From Acidobacteriaceae bacterium (lineage in GTDB: Bacteria > Acidobacteriota > Terriglobia > Terriglobales > Acidobacteriaceae), in assembly GCA_003156495.1 (NCBI GenBank), contig PMHC01000164.1, positions 1,198 to 9,695 of the forward strand: a DNA stretch of 8,498 nucleotides. The letters are read 5' to 3'. Position 1 is the stretch's first letter. Each line of letters starts with the position of its first letter. Shown piece after piece: positions 6,012-8,498 of the stretch. Position numbers and translations under genes: made by a program. Below the pieces are notes generated by a model that made no database searches, was not told the origin of the DNA, and was given only the letters and a program-made list of their open reading frames with translations.

Positions 6012-6039
6012 CCCTGTTCCCTAATCCCTATTCCCTGCT
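6012..6039. repeat. Heptanucleotide tandem repeat (4 units) after the ddl stop
   Basis: Four exact-length units on the plus strand: CCCTGTT / CCCTAAT / CCCTATT / CCCTGCT. On the minus strand these are AGCAGGG, AATAGGG, ATTAGGG, AACAGGG. They begin four bases after the ddl stop codon (6045-6043). The CCCT half of each unit is constant and the other three bases vary, as in short tandemly repeated heptamers known from filamentous cyanobacteria. Confidence 0.75.
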
Positions 6040-6042
6040 TCT

Positions 6043-7152
6043 CTACTCTTCCCGGCTGTAGACCGTGCGGCTCCGCTCGGCGTGCCGTTCCAGTCCCAAT
6101 TCGATCAGCCGCGTAATCAGCTTTTTGTAATTCAGCCCCGTAGCCGCCCACAGCTTGGGATACATGCTGATTTTGGTAAAGCCCGGCATCGTATTCACCT
6201 CGTTCAGGTAGATGCGCTGCTTGCCATCGGGCTCCATAAGAAAGTCCACGCGCGACAATCCCGCCAGGTCGCATGCCTTGAAGGCCGCCACGGCCATCTC
6301 GCGAATCTCTTTGCTCTGCGCGCGCGTAATCGACGCGGGAATCACCGGCTTCGGCCCCTTCGAGAGATACTTCGCCTCGTAGTCGTAGAACTCCTTGCCG
6401 GGAACGATCTCGCCCACCACGCTGGCTTCCGGGGCGTCATTGCCCAGTACCCCTACCTCGAACTCGCGCGCGCTCGCGCCCTGTTCGCCGCCCACGCCCT
6501 GCTCGACAACCAGCTTGCGGTCGTACTTGGCCGCCAGATCCAGCGCCGTCTTCAGTTCCTGGCGATCATGCGCCTTTGAAATTCCCACCGAGGAACCTAG
6601 ATTCGCCGGCTTAACGAAAACCGGATACGTTAGCTCCCGCTCCACCTGCGCCACGGCCTTGCGCGGCGAAAGCTCCCAATCGGAGCGCAGCAGCGTCACA
6701 TGCTTGACGATCGGCAGCTTGGCCTCGATGAAGAGCCGCTTCATCAGATCCTTGTCCATGCCCGCCGACGACCCCAGCACGCCCGAGCCAACATAGGCGA
6801 CCCCGGCCAGCTCGAACAAACCCTGAATCGTGCCATCCTCGCCGAAGGTGCCGTGCAGCACGGGAAAAATCACATCCAGCGACTTGCCCGGCATCAGCAG
6901 CGCGGGAAGCCCCTCCGCAAGCAGCTTGGCTCCAGAGGCTTTCGCGCCGCGCATTTTTTCTGCCTCGCCGTTCAGCAGCTTCTGCGCATCGTCGCCCGCC
7001 AGCCAGCGCCCCTCTTTCGTGATGCCGATGGGCGTAACTTCAAATTTGTTGCGATCGATCGCCCGCAGAACCGAGGCCGCCGAAAGCAGCGAAACCTCGT
7101 GCTCGCCGCTACGCCCGCCAAATAAAATGCCTACTCGCAGTTTCTTTGCCAT
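6043..7152 (-). CDS. ddl: D-alanine--D-alanine ligase
   Basis: A cytoplasmic ATP-grasp enzyme that joins two D-Ala to make the D-Ala-D-Ala end of the peptidoglycan precursor. 369 residues, a normal full length. Motifs in order: GGRSGEHEVSL (12-22), with Glu19 binding the first D-Ala; HGTFGEDGTIQG (100-111); KPANLGSSVGISK (181-193), the ATP-grasp loop; EFYDYEAKY (254-262), the omega loop with Lys261-Tyr262 typical of ligases making D-Ala-D-Ala rather than the D-lactate or D-serine types of vancomycin resistance; and NEVNTMPGFT (317-326), Mg-binding and second substrate site. The segment GVGGEQGASAREFEVGVLGN is slightly longer than the usual EQGV-x-GREIE stretch. The ATG at 7152 gives the canonical MAKKLRVGILFGG start, but its ribosome site is weak (GGAAGG lies 16 nt away). 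It stands outside any mur cluster and is followed by a repeat-rich spacer. Confidence 0.96.
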   Translation of the reverse strand: MAKKLRVGILFGGRSGEHEVSLLSAASVLRAIDRNKFEVTPIGITKEGRWLAGDDAQKLLNGEAEKMRGAKASGAKLLAEGLPALLMPGKSLDVIFPVLHGTFGEDGTIQGLFELAGVAYVGSGVLGSSAGMDKDLMKRLFIEAKLPIVKHVTLLRSDWELSPRKAVAQVERELTYPVFVKPANLGSSVGISKAHDRQELKTALDLAAKYDRKLVVEQGVGGEQGASAREFEVGVLGNDAPEASVVGEIVPGKEFYDYEAKYLSKGPKPVIPASITRAQSKEIREMAVAAFKACDLAGLSRVDFLMEPDGKQRIYLNEVNTMPGFTKISMYPKLWAATGLNYKKLITRLIELGLERHAERSRTVYSREE

Positions 7153-7466
7153 TTCGCTGTCGAATTATGCCTTCCGTGAAAATTAATCTTCTTGTGTCAG
7201 TGTAGAACCCTCCCCCCGGACGCTACGAAAATCCCGCCACGAAAAGTTGCCGCCTGCCTCACCACGAATTTGGAGCCACGGGAACCAAATGTGCTATTTT
7301 TTAAACCCTTTCCTGGTAGTTAACCTATGGACAGCGATTCATTGCATGGTTTTTCTCTTGCAGGCGACTTGTTCTATTCCAATGGGCCGGTCTCTGAAGA
7401 CGATTGCGGATAGCGCAGGCTCTCCGCGGCGATCAACGGACAGGAATTTGGGGAGAGAAGTTCTAG
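7153..7466. other. Divergent intergenic region between ddl and the sensor-like gene
   Basis: 314 bp separate the two divergent starts, so promoters for both should lie here. I see no consensus promoter good enough to call. On the minus strand, CTGACA (7201-7196) resembles a -35 but lacks a properly spaced -10. On the plus strand, TTGGAG (7270-7275) is followed by TATTTT only after 19 nt. Weak inverted repeats exist (GCGGA/TCCGC, 7406-7427). The frame open from 7247 on the plus strand has no Shine-Dalgarno and overlaps the next gene, so it is not accepted. Confidence 0.5.
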
Positions 7467-7469
7467 TTG
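7450..7469 (+). promoter_or_regulatory. Ribosome binding site fixing a TTG start
   Basis: GGGGAGAG at 7450-7457 lies 9 nt before the TTG at 7467-7469. The in-frame codon just before that TTG is TAG (7464-7466), so no longer version of the protein is possible. The next in-frame ATG (codon 17) would destroy the signal peptide. Confidence 0.65.
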
Positions 7470-8498
7470 AGGAAGAGGCTCGTTTCCGCGGCTACCATCG
7501 CCTTGGCGACCGTCATGGCCGCGCAAACTGCTCCGCCGAAACCACTCACATCACTGCGCGCCGTTCGCCCCTTCAGCCGCAATGAAGCCGCCCAGTCTCT
7601 TCCGGTCGCCTTTGAGGCCACCGTCACCTATTTCTGCGCCGTGCAAAAAAAGCTCTTCGTTCAGGACGGCGGCGAAGCCTTCGTGGTAAAAACGCAGAAC
7701 GACGCCGCCCTGCACCCCGGCGACCGCGTAGCCATTCGCGGAACCACTACGGCTGGCCTCACCCGCGAAATCACCGCCAGCAGCATCGCCTTCATCCGCC
7801 ACGATAAAAAGCCCGCAGCCTCCGCGGCTTCCTTCAACGAGCTGATCCGCGGCCAATTCGATGCCCGCCTTGTCACCGTGCACGGCTCGATCCTTTCCGA
7901 CGATCTGGAAATCGATCCTGCAACCGGCGAACGCTATGCCTTTCTGCGCCTCGCTGCCGACGGCGGCATGATCGACGTTTACGTCGACAACGACAATCCC
8001 GGCGCGCGCAATGCCCTGCTCGACGCCCAGGTCGCCATCACCGGCATCGCCAGAAATGAATTCAACGGCAAGCGGCAGCTAACCGGCGTCATCCTGCTAA
8101 TCCAAAGCCTGCGCAGCGTAAAAGTTCTCAAGCCCGCCGCCGTCAATCCCTGGTCGCTGCCTATCACCCCCATGGAACAGATTCTTGGCGCCTATCGCGT
8201 CCTCAACCACTCCCAGCGCGTGCGGGTCCGCGGAACCGTCACTTACTTCATGCCCGGCTCAGCCGCCGTACTCGAAAGCGGCGCGCAAAGCCTCTGGGTG
8301 CAGACCCAAAGCGATGAGCCGCTCAAAATCGGCGATCAGGCCGAAGCCACCGGCCTACCCAACTCCAGCGGCGGCTTTCTTTCTCTCTCCGGCGCGGAGA
8401 TACGCGATACCAACGTGCAGGCGCCAATCGCTCCGCATCCGGCCACTTGGCAGGAATTAACCTCGGGCCAGCGCCAGTACGATCTCGTCTCCATCGAG
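7467..8498 (+). CDS. Exported repeated-module protein, probable N-terminus of a signalling protein (3' end beyond window)
   Basis: 344 residues are visible and the gene continues past the right edge. The start is TTG at 7467, set by a GGGGAGAG ribosome site and an in-frame TAG immediately upstream. Residues 1-20 are a signal peptide (MRKRLVSAATIALATVMAAQ). The rest is beta-rich and modular. Module A (about 45-110) has LPVAFEATVTYF, a hydrophobic FVQDG strand and LHPGDRVAIRG. Module B (about 122-220) opens with SFNELIRGQFDARLVTVHG. A second A (about 248-315) has RVRVRGTVTYF and LKIGDQAEATG. A second B begins at 328 (TWQELTSGQRQYDLVSIE). The strands with PGD-x-V-x-(I/A)-x-G turns look OB-fold-like. 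Such N-termini are known, as far as I recall, in acidobacterial and verrucomicrobial histidine kinases or diguanylate cyclases, but no kinase or GGDEF domain is inside the window, so the effector is unknown. It is divergent from ddl. Confidence 0.75.
   Translation, partial: MRKRLVSAATIALATVMAAQTAPPKPLTSLRAVRPFSRNEAAQSLPVAFEATVTYFCAVQKKLFVQDGGEAFVVKTQNDAALHPGDRVAIRGTTTAGLTREITASSIAFIRHDKKPAASAASFNELIRGQFDARLVTVHGSILSDDLEIDPATGERYAFLRLAADGGMIDVYVDNDNPGARNALLDAQVAITGIARNEFNGKRQLTGVILLIQSLRSVKVLKPAAVNPWSLPITPMEQILGAYRVLNHSQRVRVRGTVTYFMPGSAAVLESGAQSLWVQTQSDEPLKIGDQAEATGLPNSSGGFLSLSGAEIRDTNVQAPIAPHPATWQELTSGQRQYDLVSIE

Larger units (their letters stand above)
5860..6042. other. Repeat-rich spacer between ddl and the hypothetical gene
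   Basis: A 183-bp spacer without a gene. Besides the Shine-Dalgarno of the hypothetical gene (GAGGGG, 5873-5868 on the minus strand), it contains heptamer tracts on both sides in opposite orientation, the palindromes GCGGCCGC (5938-5945) and ACCGGCGCCGGT (5998-6009), and an isolated CCCTAAT (5982-5988). The whole block could fold into one large stem-loop. Confidence 0.6.

Noticed and set aside
5900..6040. CRISPR array
   Set aside because: The repeats are contiguous 7-nt units without spacers, far shorter than CRISPR repeats, and no cas gene is near.
6043..7152. Van-type D-Ala-D-Lac or D-Ala-D-Ser ligase (glycopeptide resistance)
   Set aside because: The omega loop reads EFYDYEAKY with Lys-Tyr, as in housekeeping Ddl, and there are no vanH, vanX or vanRS neighbours.
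7153..7466. Cyclic-di-GMP or other riboswitch ahead of the signalling gene
   Set aside because: I found no GEMM-type core or other known aptamer signature; only weak inverted repeats are present.
7247..7585. Open frame of 112 codons on the plus strand before the sensor-like gene
   Set aside because: It overlaps the first 119 bases of the better-supported frame beginning at TTG 7467 and has no Shine-Dalgarno.

Overview
The window is about 60% GC bacterial DNA with TTG as well as ATG starts. It looks like the chromosome of an Acidobacteriota (Terriglobia-type) soil bacterium. That placement is an inference from the style of the GH3, the ddl and the repeated-module sensor-like protein; no rRNA or marker gene confirms it.

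Layout. (1) Positions 1-4762, minus strand: a three-gene xylan/xylooligosaccharide cluster read right to left. It holds a GH3 beta-xylosidase/beta-glucosidase (4762-2438), a GPH-family sugar:cation symporter (2399-1032) and a secreted GH10 endo-1,4-beta-xylanase (977 to past the left edge). Gaps of 38 and 54 bp suggest one transcription unit. The logic is: GH10 cuts xylan outside the cytoplasm, the GPH carrier imports short xylosides, and GH3 releases monosaccharides. (2) Positions 4763-5355: a control region of about 590 bp without a convincing gene. It has a LacI-type operator-like half-palindrome, a leader hairpin, a 118-bp MITE-like element with 13/14 terminal inverted repeats and TA ends, a good sigma70-like promoter with an adjacent 12-bp palindrome, and a GC hairpin. 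(3) Positions 5356-5859, minus: a small membrane-anchored hypothetical protein. (4) Positions 5860-6042: a repeat-rich spacer with heptanucleotide tandem repeats in inverted arrangement. (5) Positions 6043-7152, minus: ddl, D-alanine--D-alanine ligase for peptidoglycan. (6) Positions 7153-7466: a divergent intergenic stretch with no clear site except the ribosome binding site of the next gene. (7) Positions 7467-8498, plus, running off the right edge: a secreted or periplasmic N-terminal region made of alternating beta-rich modules (A-B-A-B), probably the sensory part of a signalling protein.

No phage, CRISPR, resistance island or obviously new enzyme system is visible. The most unusual signals are non-coding. 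Degenerate 7-nt tandem repeats sit exactly at three successive minus-strand gene ends, in one case containing the stop codon. A MITE-like element sits inside the presumed leader of the xylan cluster. The right-hand protein has a duplicated module architecture.
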